From Verrucomicrobiota bacterium (lineage in GTDB: Bacteria > Verrucomicrobiota > Verrucomicrobiia > Limisphaerales > UBA1319): a stretch of 64,000 nt of DNA. This document shows positions 24,545 through 33,297 of this stretch, one piece after another. The translations under genes were made by a program, and so were the position numbers. Location: contig JAKLFB010000002.1 of NCBI GenBank assembly GCA_022711435.1, positions 1 through 64,000 of the forward strand. Reading direction: 5' to 3'. The notes beneath the pieces were generated by a model. The model saw nothing but the letters and a program-made list of their open reading frames with translations. It was not told where the DNA came from and searched no databases. Position 1 is the stretch's first letter. The number at the start of each line of letters is the position of its first letter.

Positions 24545-25468
24545 ATGAACGCGATTTCCAGCTGGAAACAGCCGGGCTGGCTGATGGCTCTCGGGATGAG
24601 CATCATCCTCTCCCTTTCAGCATCCGCCCAGACCGCTGCCCCCGCCCGCGTCACCGGGATCGGCGCGCCCGGAGGGCCTGAGGGCACGATCGCCGATCCC
24701 CCTGCTCCATCGCTCGCTTATTCCGCCGAAACCCGGTCCAGCCCGCGTCCGCTCCGAATCCACGTGCTCCGACTGGACCTGCGGGATCCGGGCTATGCGT
24801 TGGACGTCGTCCTTGGGCGGGATCCGGACGGCGCAGGTCCGGCCGAGGCCGAACTGACCCCGCCGCCCCGTCTCCTGGACACTCCGGACATTGTTGCCGC
24901 CATCAATGCCAACGCGTTCGCCTACGCCGGGCCCCCTCGCCCCAAAGAGCGCGCCGCGTGGTCTCCAGGCGATCCGGTCGCAATCACGGGCTGGGCCAAG
25001 AGCCTGCAGCGTGAAGCCAGCCGCCCCGCCGTCCGCGAAATCGCATCGAGCTTCTGGGTTGGCGCCGACGGCCGAGCGCGAATCAGCCCGCTCGCACCGC
25101 AGGACACCGCCCGCCTGGCCATCGCAGGCTTCTCTCCCCTGGTGACCGACGGACGCGTGACGGCCACATCGGCCCAGCCCTTGCATCCGCGAACCGCCAT
25201 CGGCGTGGACGCCACTGGCTTTCGCGTCGTCATGGCCGTCGTGGACGGGCGCCAGCCGGATTACAGCGAAGGCATGTCGCTTCTTGAACTGGCCGAGCTG
25301 ATGCATTCTCTCGGCTGCCATCAAGCTCTCAACCTCGACGGCGGCGGCAGCTCAATCCTGTATTATCGCGGCGATGATGGATGGCTCGCAATCAAGAACC
25401 GGCCGTCGGGAATCCTGCCGCGTCCGATCCCCGTCATGCTGGTGGTCCGCTGCCTTCAAGGCCCCTAA
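24545..25468 (+). CDS. Exported phosphodiester glycosidase-family (NAGPA) protein
   Basis: A 307-aa protein from ATG 24545 with a signal peptide (WLMALGMSIILSLSASAQ). It carries the NAGPA/DUF2233 fold: IHVLRLDLRDPGYALDVVLG, DIVAAINANAFAY, PLVTDGRV, RTAIGVDATGFRVVMAVVDG and the signature ALNLDGGGSSILYY (about 259-272). The family includes the mammalian uncovering enzyme that removes GlcNAc from mannose-6-phosphodiesters, and bacterial proteins that cut phosphodiester-linked sugars or act on cell envelope glycans. Its stop is part of a perfect 24-bp palindrome. Confidence 0.85.
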   Translation: MNAISSWKQPGWLMALGMSIILSLSASAQTAAPARVTGIGAPGGPEGTIADPPAPSLAYSAETRSSPRPLRIHVLRLDLRDPGYALDVVLGRDPDGAGPAEAELTPPPRLLDTPDIVAAINANAFAYAGPPRPKERAAWSPGDPVAITGWAKSLQREASRPAVREIASSFWVGADGRARISPLAPQDTARLAIAGFSPLVTDGRVTATSAQPLHPRTAIGVDATGFRVVMAVVDGRQPDYSEGMSLLELAELMHSLGCHQALNLDGGGSSILYYRGDDGWLAIKNRPSGILPRPIPVMLVVRCLQGP

Positions 25469-25491
25469 GGGTCTGTGCATGCACAGACCCT
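25468..25491. terminator. Perfect 24-bp palindrome between convergent genes
   Basis: AGGGTCTGTGCA and TGCACAGACCCT form a perfect palindrome without a loop. It begins at the last base of the stop codon of the plus gene and ends 10 bases before the convergent minus gene. It could act as a bidirectional terminator. Half of it (the AGGGTCTGTGCA arm) recurs at 32131 and, in altered form, near 8071, so it is also part of a dispersed repeat. Confidence 0.6.
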
Positions 25492-25501
25492 AACGTTCCA
25501 A

Positions 25502-27727
25502 TTAGAAATCGATCGGTTTCCGCTTCACACGGTAATAGCTCTGATCGCCCGAGGCGGGAGCGGCAGCCTGGAATGTGCCCTCCCCCAGATCGGTGATGGT
25601 CGCATTGACGCCGCCGAAGGGCCCGTTGACGCTGGCCGCCCGCTCGACTTCAAAATCCCCAGTCGTGTCCCTGGCGCCGCCCGCAAAAACGATCTCCAGG
25701 CCGCCACCCAACGGCGGCGTGATGCTCATGAGCCTGGGCTTGCGGATGGCGATCACTTTCAAGTCGTCCACGTAAATGTTGCCCATGTCCGGTTCCTGGC
25801 GAATCGAGAGATGGCTGATCGGAGCGGGCGTCTGGAGGTCGGTCGCCGAGACGCTGGGAGAGGCTTCGGATGTCGCGTCGATCCAAAGGGTGGACTTGGC
25901 AGTATCGACGTCATGCCGCACGACGATGCTGTAAACGGTCCCCATGTAAAGATCGGTCATCGAGTATTCCGTATAAATGCTTTCGCCGTTCGAGATGTGA
26001 AGCCGAAAGGCCCCTTCCGGCGCCCCGGTAGTCCGGGTGGCGACCTGCATGAGCTGGTCCGCGCTGGCGCCGCTGCCCGGTGCAAGGAGAATGAATGCTC
26101 CGCTGGAATCCCCGACCACCGGGACATCGCCCACATCGATCCACTGGGCCTTGAACATCGTGAACAACACCGTGCCGCTTCCCGGCACATAGGGACCTCC
26201 CGACAGGGGCACCGATGCGTCGTCCGCACCGCTCTTGGGCCGGATCCAGGCCTGAGCGTCTGAGGAGGCGGTTCGGAAATTGATCCCTTGCGCGCTCGAG
26301 TTGCGCCGGACCCAGAAGCCCGGGCTCGAGTTCAGGATGCTGGTGTTGAAGGGATAATCGAAGTGATCGATCAGCACGACACCGGCCGATGGCCGCACCA
26401 TCACGGCAAAGGAGGCGGTCGTTGTCTGGCCCGTGGCATCGGTCACGCTGAGGATGACAACGCCGACGCCGGTCGCATCGGCGACCGGCTTGACGATCGC
26501 GGCGCGGTTGGTGCCGCCGGAATCAGCTTCCAGCGTGACGCTTTCGAGGATGCCGCCGCTGTAGCTGGCCACGGAGGCGCTGACCGTCAGAGCGCTCGCC
26601 GGCGTTTCGGGGTCCGCCACGGTGAATGGCACCGCGACGGGAGTGTTTACAAGGGTGTTGGTGGGGGGAGGCGTCGAGATCGACGGCGCAAAATCCAGCG
26701 GAAGGACCGTCACCGCAAACGTCTGCTGGCCGGTGTTGCCGTGCGAATCGATGATGCTGACCGTGATGTCGGCGGACCCGGCCCGATCGCCCGCAATCAC
26801 ATACACCGTCCGGTTCGATCCGCTGCCGTCGAAGAAGACGTTTGCGGATGGCACCACGGCCTCGTTAGACGAGGTGGCGGTTGGAACAGGCAAGGGCGCC
26901 GATGCCGCGTCGTCCTCGGCGTCGTTGACAGTGAAGCTGTTCGTGACGGAAGTCTGGGTGGCCACGACCGTGATGTCAGGAATCTCGCCAATCACCGGCG
27001 GCGTCCCCATAGGCACCGAAACCGTCACGTTGTCGATCCCAACGTGGATGTTGCCGCCGCTCACCTTGATCAGGGTCCACTTGAACCAGATCTCGTCGCC
27101 GGGCTGCACGCTGATGCCCGGGAACGCCGCCGTCAGCCCGGCGGCGCGATTGGCCGGGTTGTTCCCATCCAAGGCGCCGGCGTTGCCGGTGGTCGGGGCA
27201 TTGAACGTCAGGCTCTCCGGGGCTGCCGTCCAGCCGTCCAATGAATCCAGTCCTCCCACTGCCCCTTGCGGGAAAATCTTATAGCTAACATGGATATGCG
27301 TGTTCACCGTGGCATCCCGCCGCCACTGCTCGCCATCGTAGCTGAGGATCAGATTGGTGATGGTCGAATTGCCGCCGTTGACCAGCCGCAAGCCGAGCAT
27401 GCCATACCGGGTCGTGACCGGCGTGCCCCCCAAGGCGCGCTCCGAGCTCCCGCTTGCGCCCAGGGAATAAAGCGTGCTCGAATTGCCGGACGCGCCCGCC
27501 GTGGCGGTGTAGGCGGTCGTGTAAGGCCCTACTACGCCGTCGGTGACGTTGCTGACGCTCGCATACCAGCCGGCCAGGGTGAAGTTATCCCACCAGGCGC
27601 CGCTGCTCGTCCCCAGGGCGCTGAAGTCCTCGCGATGGGTCGTGCCTGGCGCGATGCTCACCTGGGCCGACAACGGAACGATGGCCGCGAACAGAGCAGC
27701 CACCAGTAGAGGACGAATCGTCTTCAT
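25502..27727 (-). CDS. Exported cadherin/Ig-like surface protein
   Basis: A 741-aa protein from ATG 27727 with a signal peptide (MKTIRPLLVAALFAAIVPLS). The first 240 residues look like a carbohydrate-binding or choice-of-anchor module (WDNFTLAGWYASVSNVTDGV, EIWFKWTLIKV). Two Ig/cadherin-type repeats follow (about 245-435: PPVIGEIPDITVVATQTSVT, and APSISTPPPTNTLVNTPVAV). A second beta-sandwich comes after, and the C-terminal module (DFEVERAASVNGPFGGV then SYYRVKRK) is the short end domain common on verrucomicrobial exported proteins. No enzyme motif. Probably a cell-surface or matrix protein. Confidence 0.75.
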   Translation of the reverse strand: MKTIRPLLVAALFAAIVPLSAQVSIAPGTTHREDFSALGTSSGAWWDNFTLAGWYASVSNVTDGVVGPYTTAYTATAGASGNSSTLYSLGASGSSERALGGTPVTTRYGMLGLRLVNGGNSTITNLILSYDGEQWRRDATVNTHIHVSYKIFPQGAVGGLDSLDGWTAAPESLTFNAPTTGNAGALDGNNPANRAAGLTAAFPGISVQPGDEIWFKWTLIKVSGGNIHVGIDNVTVSVPMGTPPVIGEIPDITVVATQTSVTNSFTVNDAEDDAASAPLPVPTATSSNEAVVPSANVFFDGSGSNRTVYVIAGDRAGSADITVSIIDSHGNTGQQTFAVTVLPLDFAPSISTPPPTNTLVNTPVAVPFTVADPETPASALTVSASVASYSGGILESVTLEADSGGTNRAAIVKPVADATGVGVVILSVTDATGQTTTASFAVMVRPSAGVVLIDHFDYPFNTSILNSSPGFWVRRNSSAQGINFRTASSDAQAWIRPKSGADDASVPLSGGPYVPGSGTVLFTMFKAQWIDVGDVPVVGDSSGAFILLAPGSGASADQLMQVATRTTGAPEGAFRLHISNGESIYTEYSMTDLYMGTVYSIVVRHDVDTAKSTLWIDATSEASPSVSATDLQTPAPISHLSIRQEPDMGNIYVDDLKVIAIRKPRLMSITPPLGGGLEIVFAGGARDTTGDFEVERAASVNGPFGGVNATITDLGEGTFQAAAPASGDQSYYRVKRKPIDF

Positions 27728-27810
27728 GATCGATCTCGGTTGGGTTTTGAGTTGAATATCCCCAAGAACAGATTGGTTCCAGCAAATTCTAACGTGTCGT
27801 CAGAAGTCCC

Positions 27811-27866
27811 GCCGCGTGAGGGCACGCGGCCTGCCCCTTCGTGTAGGCCCGGTCCCCCGACCGGGC
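27811..27866. repeat. Two strong hairpins in a gene-free stretch
   Basis: GCCGCGTG/CACGCGGC (27811-27830) and GCCCGGTC/GACCGGGC (27847-27866) each form a perfect 8-bp stem around a 4-base loop, 16 bases apart. They lie in the 343-base gap 27728-28070, between the stop of the pseudopilin gene and the start of the Ig-like gene. They may be terminators or REP-type repeats. The rest of the gap shows a third, looser palindrome (CCCTCGCCCCGCGAGGG) near 27983 and no gene. Confidence 0.55.
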
Positions 27867-28070
27867 GTTTGGAGCCATGTCTTCAACCCCATTGCCATGG
27901 AAGCGAGGGAGAAGACGGCAGGCGACCGGGTGAACGAATTCGCCCGCGCTCCGCCTTGTCTCTTGGAAACCGGCTCTGGTTTCCCTCGCCCCGCGAGGGA
28001 CGAGGGGGAGAGGGCGGGGAGAACTACGTATTCAGCGGATGGATGCGGTGTGACATCTCTCCAGGCAACG

Positions 28071-28829
28071 TCAGAGAACGCCTTTCTTTCCTGCTCTCTT
28101 GGTCGCTACGTGGTTGTCAAAATAGAGAAAGGTCCGAGTGCTGCCATGAACAGGCGTGGGCGGCAGCTCCTCTTTCCAGCCCACGTTGGGACATCCCAAT
28201 TGATCGAGATCCGACAGCATCCAGACATCCGCCAGCGGGGCGACGGCCTGGATTTCGCTGATTTTGTGCGGTTTCTCCATCGCCGCTTCCTGCCCCGGCG
28301 GATACCCAAACGGCCGGAATACCACGTTGGTCAGCGCCGAGTAGCCCGGATGATACACGCCGTAGCACGTCCGCTCGGCCAGGGGCTCCCTGACCGGCGG
28401 CTGGTATCGCTCGAAGGCCGGACAGAAAAACACCTTCGCCACATTCGTTTCCGGACCGGCCGAAGGCGGCGGCAATGCGAGATATTTGGCCAGGTAATAA
28501 ATGAGTTCGTACTTGTATCGAGTCGCTTCCCGGTAGCCAGGCCGCTGTCCAAAATACAGACCGTAGATGGGGCCGGGGCCGGGTGGCAGGACGTCGCTGT
28601 TATCATCCAAAAACAACTGCACCGCAATCCCGGTCTGTTTCAGATTCGAGATGCACTTGATCTGGTGGGTCTTTGCCTTGGCGCGCCCCAAAACCGGCAG
28701 CAGCATCGAGGCCAATATCGCGATGATCGCGATCACCACCAGCAGCTCGATCAGCGTGAAGCCGCGGCGCCCATCCGCGCCAACTCTCCGATTGCGCGAT
28801 CCCGATCCGCTAAAAACTTTGCTCTGCAT
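28071..28829 (-). CDS. Type II secretion-type pseudopilin
   Basis: A 252-aa protein from ATG 28829. It has the prepilin leader with cut site before F in [20 protein letters not shown], then [20 protein letters not shown], the standard verrucomicrobial pseudopilin start. The C-terminal part is the soluble domain with [24 protein letters not shown] and a DNHV-type end. Such proteins are very numerous in this phylum and may serve in secretion or surface attachment. It starts 6 bases after the esterase/beta-helix gene, so the two are probably co-transcribed. Confidence 0.9.
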   Translation of the reverse strand: MQSKVFSGSGSRNRRVGADGRRGFTLIELLVVIAIIAILASMLLPVLGRAKAKTHQIKCISNLKQTGIAVQLFLDDNSDVLPPGPGPIYGLYFGQRPGYREATRYKYELIYYLAKYLALPPPSAGPETNVAKVFFCPAFERYQPPVREPLAERTCYGVYHPGYSALTNVVFRPFGYPPGQEAAMEKPHKISEIQAVAPLADVWMLSDLDQLGCPNVGWKEELPPTPVHGSTRTFLYFDNHVATKRAGKKGVL

Positions 28830-28835
28830 TGCCTT

Positions 28836-31232
28836 TCAAGGATTCCACTCGTGCGCGCCCCGGTCGGGCACGCTGCCGAACGGCACTGCACTGCCCCAGA
28901 AATCGCGGCCGCCGTGGCTGGGGACTGTGGTGCCGGAGTCGATGCAGGGCGAGCCCGCTTGGAGCATGTAGCCGGCCAGCGTGCCCAACCCCACGCCTCC
29001 GCTCCCCGGATTTACGAACCGCGGATCGCCCGTCAGTTTGCGCGGATCGTCCGGCTCGCCCGCAGGATGGAATCCAAAAAACAGGTTCCCATCGAAGGTC
29101 CGGCTGCCGTTGAACCACCGGTAGCGGGCATTGGCGCTCTGGTTGTAGATGACATTGTTGAAGAAGGAATAGGTTTTCGCCGCCTTTCTCCGCTCATCGA
29201 TGATCGCGGGCGAAACATGGGGGCCGATGAAGACGGTGTTGTTGTACACGAGTGTGCTCGCGGCGCCGTAATTCATGCAGAAGATGATCCCCCGATCGTT
29301 CTGGCTGATATTGTATCGAACGATGAGGTTGGTGTCCCGGGCGTCGGTGCACTGCCAGTAAAGGCCGTGCGCGTTGTCGTGGCTGTAGCTGTATTGAAAG
29401 ACGCACCCCGGGCTTTGCAGATCCGCGTCATAGAGCGATCCATCGAAGCTCTTCGACGGATCGCGCTCGCCAGCCCGGTTCCGATAACCCTCGTTATATT
29501 GGAAAACCGTTCCCCGGCAGCTTCGCGAAAAGATGGTGTTGCCGGTATACGCGCGATAGGCCGTGTCCCAGCAGACGTTCCGCTCGACAAGCCCCGTCTC
29601 GTCGGTCAACCGGATGATCATGGCGTTCTTCGCGACATCATGGATCGAGTTGCCGCGGATGACCACCTGCGTGAACTTTCGCGCCTCCCACGCGGGCGTG
29701 CCCGGGTAATCGCCCACGGACACCCGGTTGTTGAGCGCGATGCCCTGGTTGTCCACGGTCGCGATGTCGCAGTTTTCGATGAGGATGTCATTGAAGCGCG
29801 TCGGCGCGGCGGAGTCGTCGATCACCTCGACCACGATCCCGCCGGTCCGCTTGGCGGCATTGCTGGCTTGATGCACCAGGCCCTTGATGTGATGGATACG
29901 GCAATTCCGGACATGGAGATGATGGACCACGGTGCCCACAAAGTTGGATGCGCTCAGGTAAACGCCGCGCCGGTCGCCCCCCTCCGCGGCGTCGTTGCGG
30001 ATCTCCAGGCTGTTGATCTCCCAATGCGCCTGGTTGAACAGGCAGACCGCGCCCCATCCCTCCGCTCCGCCTCCGTCAATCACGGGCATCGGCCCGCCGC
30101 CATATCGGTCAATGACGATCGGCTGGGCCGCCGTTCCCGAGCCTTTGGGATTCAGCTGCCCAATCCAGCTGCAGCCGCCCTTGAAGAGGATCTTGTCGCC
30201 CGGCTCGAAAACCGTTCCGTTGACCCTTGCCAGGGTTTTCCACGGCGCGTCCAGGGCCCCGCTGTTGGCGTCGTCGCCCTCCGCCGAATCCACGTGATAC
30301 GCCGCGCCCCCCGGCGTTGATCCGCCCGCACTCGCGCCCCCCTTTAAATGCGCATCGAAAAATCCCAGCACCTGCGGACGCAAATCCCGCTGTTTGGGCT
30401 GCAGATGGAACGTGTGCGGCGCACCCTCGACGACCACCAGCTCATGCCGGGCGCCCGCGCGTTTCAACGCCTCGGCAAACAGCTCGGACTGCTCGAGATC
30501 GACGGTCTTGTCCGCAGTCCCGTGCAAAATCAGGATGGGCGGATCCGACGCGTCCGCATAGGCGGTCGGCGATGCGGCGCGGTAGAGCTCCGGCGCCTCG
30601 GCGCGGGTCTTGCCCAGCATTTTCGTGTCGCCGCGCCTCAGCAGATCCGCGGGCCCATAGAGATCCACCGCGCATTGCACCCGGCAGGAAAACTCCCCGT
30701 AAGGCCCTCGCGGATCCAATCCGTCGTCCGGACCTGTGACGGCCAGCATGGCCGCCAGGTGTCCCCCCGCAGAACCGCCGATCACGCCGATCCGATCCGG
30801 GTCCACTCGCAACCGATCCGCGTTCTTGCGCAGCCAGCGGACCGCCGTCTTGCAGTCGTGGAGGTTCGTCGGCCAGGTCGAATTGCCGCCGGCCGCCAGG
30901 AGGTAGTTAATGCTCATTCCCACATAACCGTGGAGAGCGAGGTTCGTCCCAATGTTGATCTCGCGGGCGGCGCGTTTGTCGCCTCCGCTCCAACCGCCTC
31001 CATGAATGATCACCACCGCGGGCGCGCGACCGCCTCCCGTCAATCCCGAGGGAAGATAAAGGTCCGCCCTCTCGCTCCGCCCCGGCTCGAGATACTCGAT
31101 GTCCGGCTCGAACCGGACGCCCTCAGGCATCACCGGAAGCGCCGGGCCGCGATCGCCCGCGGTTGTGGCTGCCGGCAACCTCAGCGCCACCAGAACGACA
31201 GTTGCTGCGCAAAAACAAAACTCGACTCTCAT
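28836..31232 (-). CDS. Exported esterase and parallel beta-helix fusion
   Basis: A 798-aa protein with a signal peptide (MRVEFCFCAATVVLVALRLP). Residues about 35-300 are an alpha/beta hydrolase of the carbohydrate-esterase type: oxyanion VVIIHGGGWSGGDKR, nucleophile GVIGGSAGGHLAAM (serine in GGSAGG), acid in LHGTADKTVDLEQS and base in GAPHTFHLQ. After a glycine-rich linker (about 300-315) comes a right-handed parallel beta-helix of pectate-lyase type (VDSAEGDDANSGALDAPWKT, VIDGGGAEGWGAV, IHHIKGLVHQASNAAKRTGG, to the end). Such a fusion could remove acyl groups and bind or cleave the same polymer. The beta-helix catalytic residues cannot be assigned from sequence alone. Confidence 0.8.
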   Translation of the reverse strand: MRVEFCFCAATVVLVALRLPAATTAGDRGPALPVMPEGVRFEPDIEYLEPGRSERADLYLPSGLTGGGRAPAVVIIHGGGWSGGDKRAAREINIGTNLALHGYVGMSINYLLAAGGNSTWPTNLHDCKTAVRWLRKNADRLRVDPDRIGVIGGSAGGHLAAMLAVTGPDDGLDPRGPYGEFSCRVQCAVDLYGPADLLRRGDTKMLGKTRAEAPELYRAASPTAYADASDPPILILHGTADKTVDLEQSELFAEALKRAGARHELVVVEGAPHTFHLQPKQRDLRPQVLGFFDAHLKGGASAGGSTPGGAAYHVDSAEGDDANSGALDAPWKTLARVNGTVFEPGDKILFKGGCSWIGQLNPKGSGTAAQPIVIDRYGGGPMPVIDGGGAEGWGAVCLFNQAHWEINSLEIRNDAAEGGDRRGVYLSASNFVGTVVHHLHVRNCRIHHIKGLVHQASNAAKRTGGIVVEVIDDSAAPTRFNDILIENCDIATVDNQGIALNNRVSVGDYPGTPAWEARKFTQVVIRGNSIHDVAKNAMIIRLTDETGLVERNVCWDTAYRAYTGNTIFSRSCRGTVFQYNEGYRNRAGERDPSKSFDGSLYDADLQSPGCVFQYSYSHDNAHGLYWQCTDARDTNLIVRYNISQNDRGIIFCMNYGAASTLVYNNTVFIGPHVSPAIIDERRKAAKTYSFFNNVIYNQSANARYRWFNGSRTFDGNLFFGFHPAGEPDDPRKLTGDPRFVNPGSGGVGLGTLAGYMLQAGSPCIDSGTTVPSHGGRDFWGSAVPFGSVPDRGAHEWNP

Positions 31233-31502
31233 GGCTTTGTTTCATCTGAAATATTTGCCGCGCATGATGCCGGATAACCTCGCTTGCGGCTACCCAAAAA
31301 GCCTTCGAGGAATGCGCCGCGAGCGAGGACGCACCGATTGGCGAAGCGTCGAAGCTCGCAACCCCCAGTCGAAGCCCGTTGCGCGGGAAAGGGAATAGCC
31401 TCGTTAAACCCAAGACTCGCAACGCTGCACCTCACGCCTGGTCTGCGGCTATTCGACAAACAAGCTTGCGGGCCACCGATATGGTGCCATATTGGTGCCG
31501 CG

Positions 31503-31739
31503 ATGAACATCACAATAAAAGACGTGCCGCAGGAGCTTCATGAGCGCCTGCGCGAGGCCGCTGTTCAGAGCGGACGAAGCCTGAACAAGTTGATTCTCTG
31601 CGCATTGGAGCGAACCTTCGTCCCCAGGAAGGTGGATCGTGGCGAGTTGGCAGCCAAGATTCGGAAGCGCCGGGAGAGTATGCATGTTTGGCTCGAGGAC
31701 AGCGCTCTCAACCGCGCGATCGAGGATGGGCGACGATGA
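31503..31739 (+). CDS. vapB: FitA-like ribbon-helix-helix antitoxin
   Basis: A 78-aa protein from ATG 31503. MNITIKDVPQELHERLREAA and VQSGRSLNKLILCALERTF are the ribbon-helix-helix of the FitA/VapB family, and the tail MHVWLEDSALNRAIEDGRR binds the toxin. It is coupled to the next gene by an ATGA overlap. The 270-base gap upstream (31233-31502), between divergent genes, carries its promoter; I see no clear operator there. Confidence 0.85.
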   Translation: MNITIKDVPQELHERLREAAVQSGRSLNKLILCALERTFVPRKVDRGELAAKIRKRRESMHVWLEDSALNRAIEDGRR

Positions 31740-32131
31740 TCGTCGTCGACGCCAACGTGATCGCCTACCTGCTGATACGAGGCGAGCGTTCGGAAGCCAT
31801 GGACCGGCTGCTGGATCGGGATGCGGACTGGGTGGCGCCGCGTTTGTGGTTGGACGAGTTCCTCAACGTGCTTTGCACGTGCGAGCGCAATCGATGGATT
31901 GGATCCGCGCAGGCGGTGGCCCTGTTGGAAGATGCCTTGACATTGATGGACGGCGCTTCCTATGAGGTGGCACCGGAACGTGTCTTGGCGGTCGCGCGCC
32001 GAACCGGATGCAGCGGCTACGACAGCCAGTACATCGCCCTGGCGGAGGATTTGGGACTGAAGCTATACACCTGCGACCAGCTCATCCTTCAGAAGTGCCC
32101 GGGCATGGCGATTCAGGCTTTCAGAACCTAA
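31736..32131 (+). CDS. vapC: VapC toxin (PIN-domain RNase)
   Basis: A 131-aa protein from ATG 31736. The acidic PIN residues are in MIVVDANVIAYLLI (D5), WLDEFLNVL (E41 region), and GYDSQYIALAEDLGLKLYTC DQ. Length and motifs are normal for an intact toxin that cuts a structured RNA. The last two bases of its stop belong to a repeat shared with 25464-25479 (CCTAAGGGTCTGTGCA). Confidence 0.88.
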   Translation: MIVVDANVIAYLLIRGERSEAMDRLLDRDADWVAPRLWLDEFLNVLCTCERNRWIGSAQAVALLEDALTLMDGASYEVAPERVLAVARRTGCSGYDSQYIALAEDLGLKLYTCDQLILQKCPGMAIQAFRT

Positions 32132-32142
32132 GGGTCTGTGCA
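32127..32142 (+). repeat. GTCTGTGCA-type repeat, copy 3
   Basis: CCTAAGGGTCTGTGCA is identical to 25464-25479, again with TAA being the stop codon of the upstream gene. Here it is followed by AAAAGG rather than its mirror half, so no hairpin forms. The gap to the sigma-factor gene (32132-32287) has no other feature. Confidence 0.55.
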
Positions 32143-32287
32143 AAAGGACGCATGGTCACGGGCTCGGATCGCGCCGCTGCCCGGAGAGGGGGAGCAGCTG
32201 CGCCCGATACCGCTCATTCGATTGTTATGACGTTGTGTTAGATGAAAAAAACCGGCGGCGGCGGGATCTTAGCAGAGGAACGCGGCA

Positions 32288-32791
32288 ATGGGTTCGATGG
32301 ATGCGCAAGAACTGGGACGATGGTTCGAGCGGGAAAGCAGCCCGCTGGTTCTTTATGCGCGCCAGTGGCTCGATCCGCCCGCCGCCGAAGATGCTGTTCA
32401 GGATGTGTTTATGAGCTTGATTGTCCAATCGCAGCCGCCGGAGCACGTCAAAGCCTGGCTCTACCGGGCCGTTCGAAACCGGGCCTTCCAATGCCTGCGA
32501 TCGCGCGGCCGGCGCACCCGCCGGGAAGACCGGGCCGGGGCCGAGGCGCCCGGATGGTTCGAGCCGAGCCCGGGCAAGGCCCTCGACGCGCATGAGGCCG
32601 AACAAGCGCTGCGCCGCCTTGACCCCGACGAACGCGAGGCCGTCACCCTGCGCATCTGGGGCGGCCTCACCCTTGAAGAGATCGCGGCCATCCTCTCGTG
32701 CTCGGTCGCAACCGTCTTCCGCCGCTACCAGCGCGGCATCGAAAACGTCCGCAACCATTTGGAGGCTTCATGCCAGGAGAAGATTCCATGA
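32288..32791 (+). CDS. ECF-family RNA polymerase sigma factor
   Basis: A 167-aa protein from ATG 32288 with AGAGGAA upstream. Region 2 reads VLYARQWLDPPAAEDAVQDV then FMSLIVQSQ, and VKAWLYRAVRNRAFQCLRSR for core binding and promoter opening; region 4 is DPDEREAVTLRIWGGLTLEE, IAAILSCSVATVFRRYQRGI. It is a short extracytoplasmic-function sigma factor of the kind found in planctomycetes and verrucomicrobia. The stop overlaps the next ATG (ATGA at 32788), which suggests that the following membrane protein is its regulator. Confidence 0.9.
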   Translation: MGSMDAQELGRWFERESSPLVLYARQWLDPPAAEDAVQDVFMSLIVQSQPPEHVKAWLYRAVRNRAFQCLRSRGRRTRREDRAGAEAPGWFEPSPGKALDAHEAEQALRRLDPDEREAVTLRIWGGLTLEEIAAILSCSVATVFRRYQRGIENVRNHLEASCQEKIP

Positions 32792-33297
32792 TCGATGGAA
32801 CCGAGGAGCTCGCGCGCCGCCTCCGGCAGCTTGAACCCGCCCGGCACGGCATCGACCGGGACACCCTCATGTTCCAGGCTGGACGGCGATCCACCCAACG
32901 GCGTCTGCGGGCCTGGCAATCGCTGGCGGGCCTGATAGTGTTCGTGGCCGCCGGCCTGGCATGGCTGGATCGCAATCCATGGCCGCCTGCCGCACCCATG
33001 ATGGCCGCACTCGGGAACGCCCCTCGAACCGAACAGCCTTCACTCCCCAACCCCAGCGACCGCGCGGGGATCAATCCCTTGCCCGCGAATCTCCGGGGAA
33101 CAGCCCGCGATTACCTCGAGCTCCGGACCCGCGTGGCGATCGACGGCTGGGACACCCTCCCGTCTTCCGCCTGCGCACCAGCCTCGGCTGATGCCGTCCT
33201 GACGATCGCCGATTGGCTCCGTCTCCGGCAAAACACCTTTCTTGCACCGGATCCTTTCAAGATCTTCCGTTCTCCAACCAAAGGAAATCCATCATGA
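32788..33297 (+). CDS. Membrane protein, probable partner of the ECF sigma factor
   Basis: A 169-aa protein; ATG 32788 has AGGAGA eight bases upstream and overlaps the sigma stop. The N-terminus (MIDGTEELARRLRQLEPARH) is soluble and presumably cytoplasmic, followed by one membrane helix (SLAGLIVFVAAGLAWL, about 47-62) and an outside part ending ADAVLTIADWLRLRQ. This layout fits an anti-sigma factor or signal sensor, although the classic ASD zinc motif HxxxCxxC is absent. It overlaps the following gene by ATGA. Confidence 0.7.
   Translation: MIDGTEELARRLRQLEPARHGIDRDTLMFQAGRRSTQRRLRAWQSLAGLIVFVAAGLAWLDRNPWPPAAPMMAALGNAPRTEQPSLPNPSDRAGINPLPANLRGTARDYLELRTRVAIDGWDTLPSSACAPASADAVLTIADWLRLRQNTFLAPDPFKIFRSPTKGNPS

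Noticed and set aside
27816..30320. 834-codon plus-strand open frame
   Set aside because: It runs antisense to the pseudopilin and esterase/beta-helix genes and has no recognisable domain.
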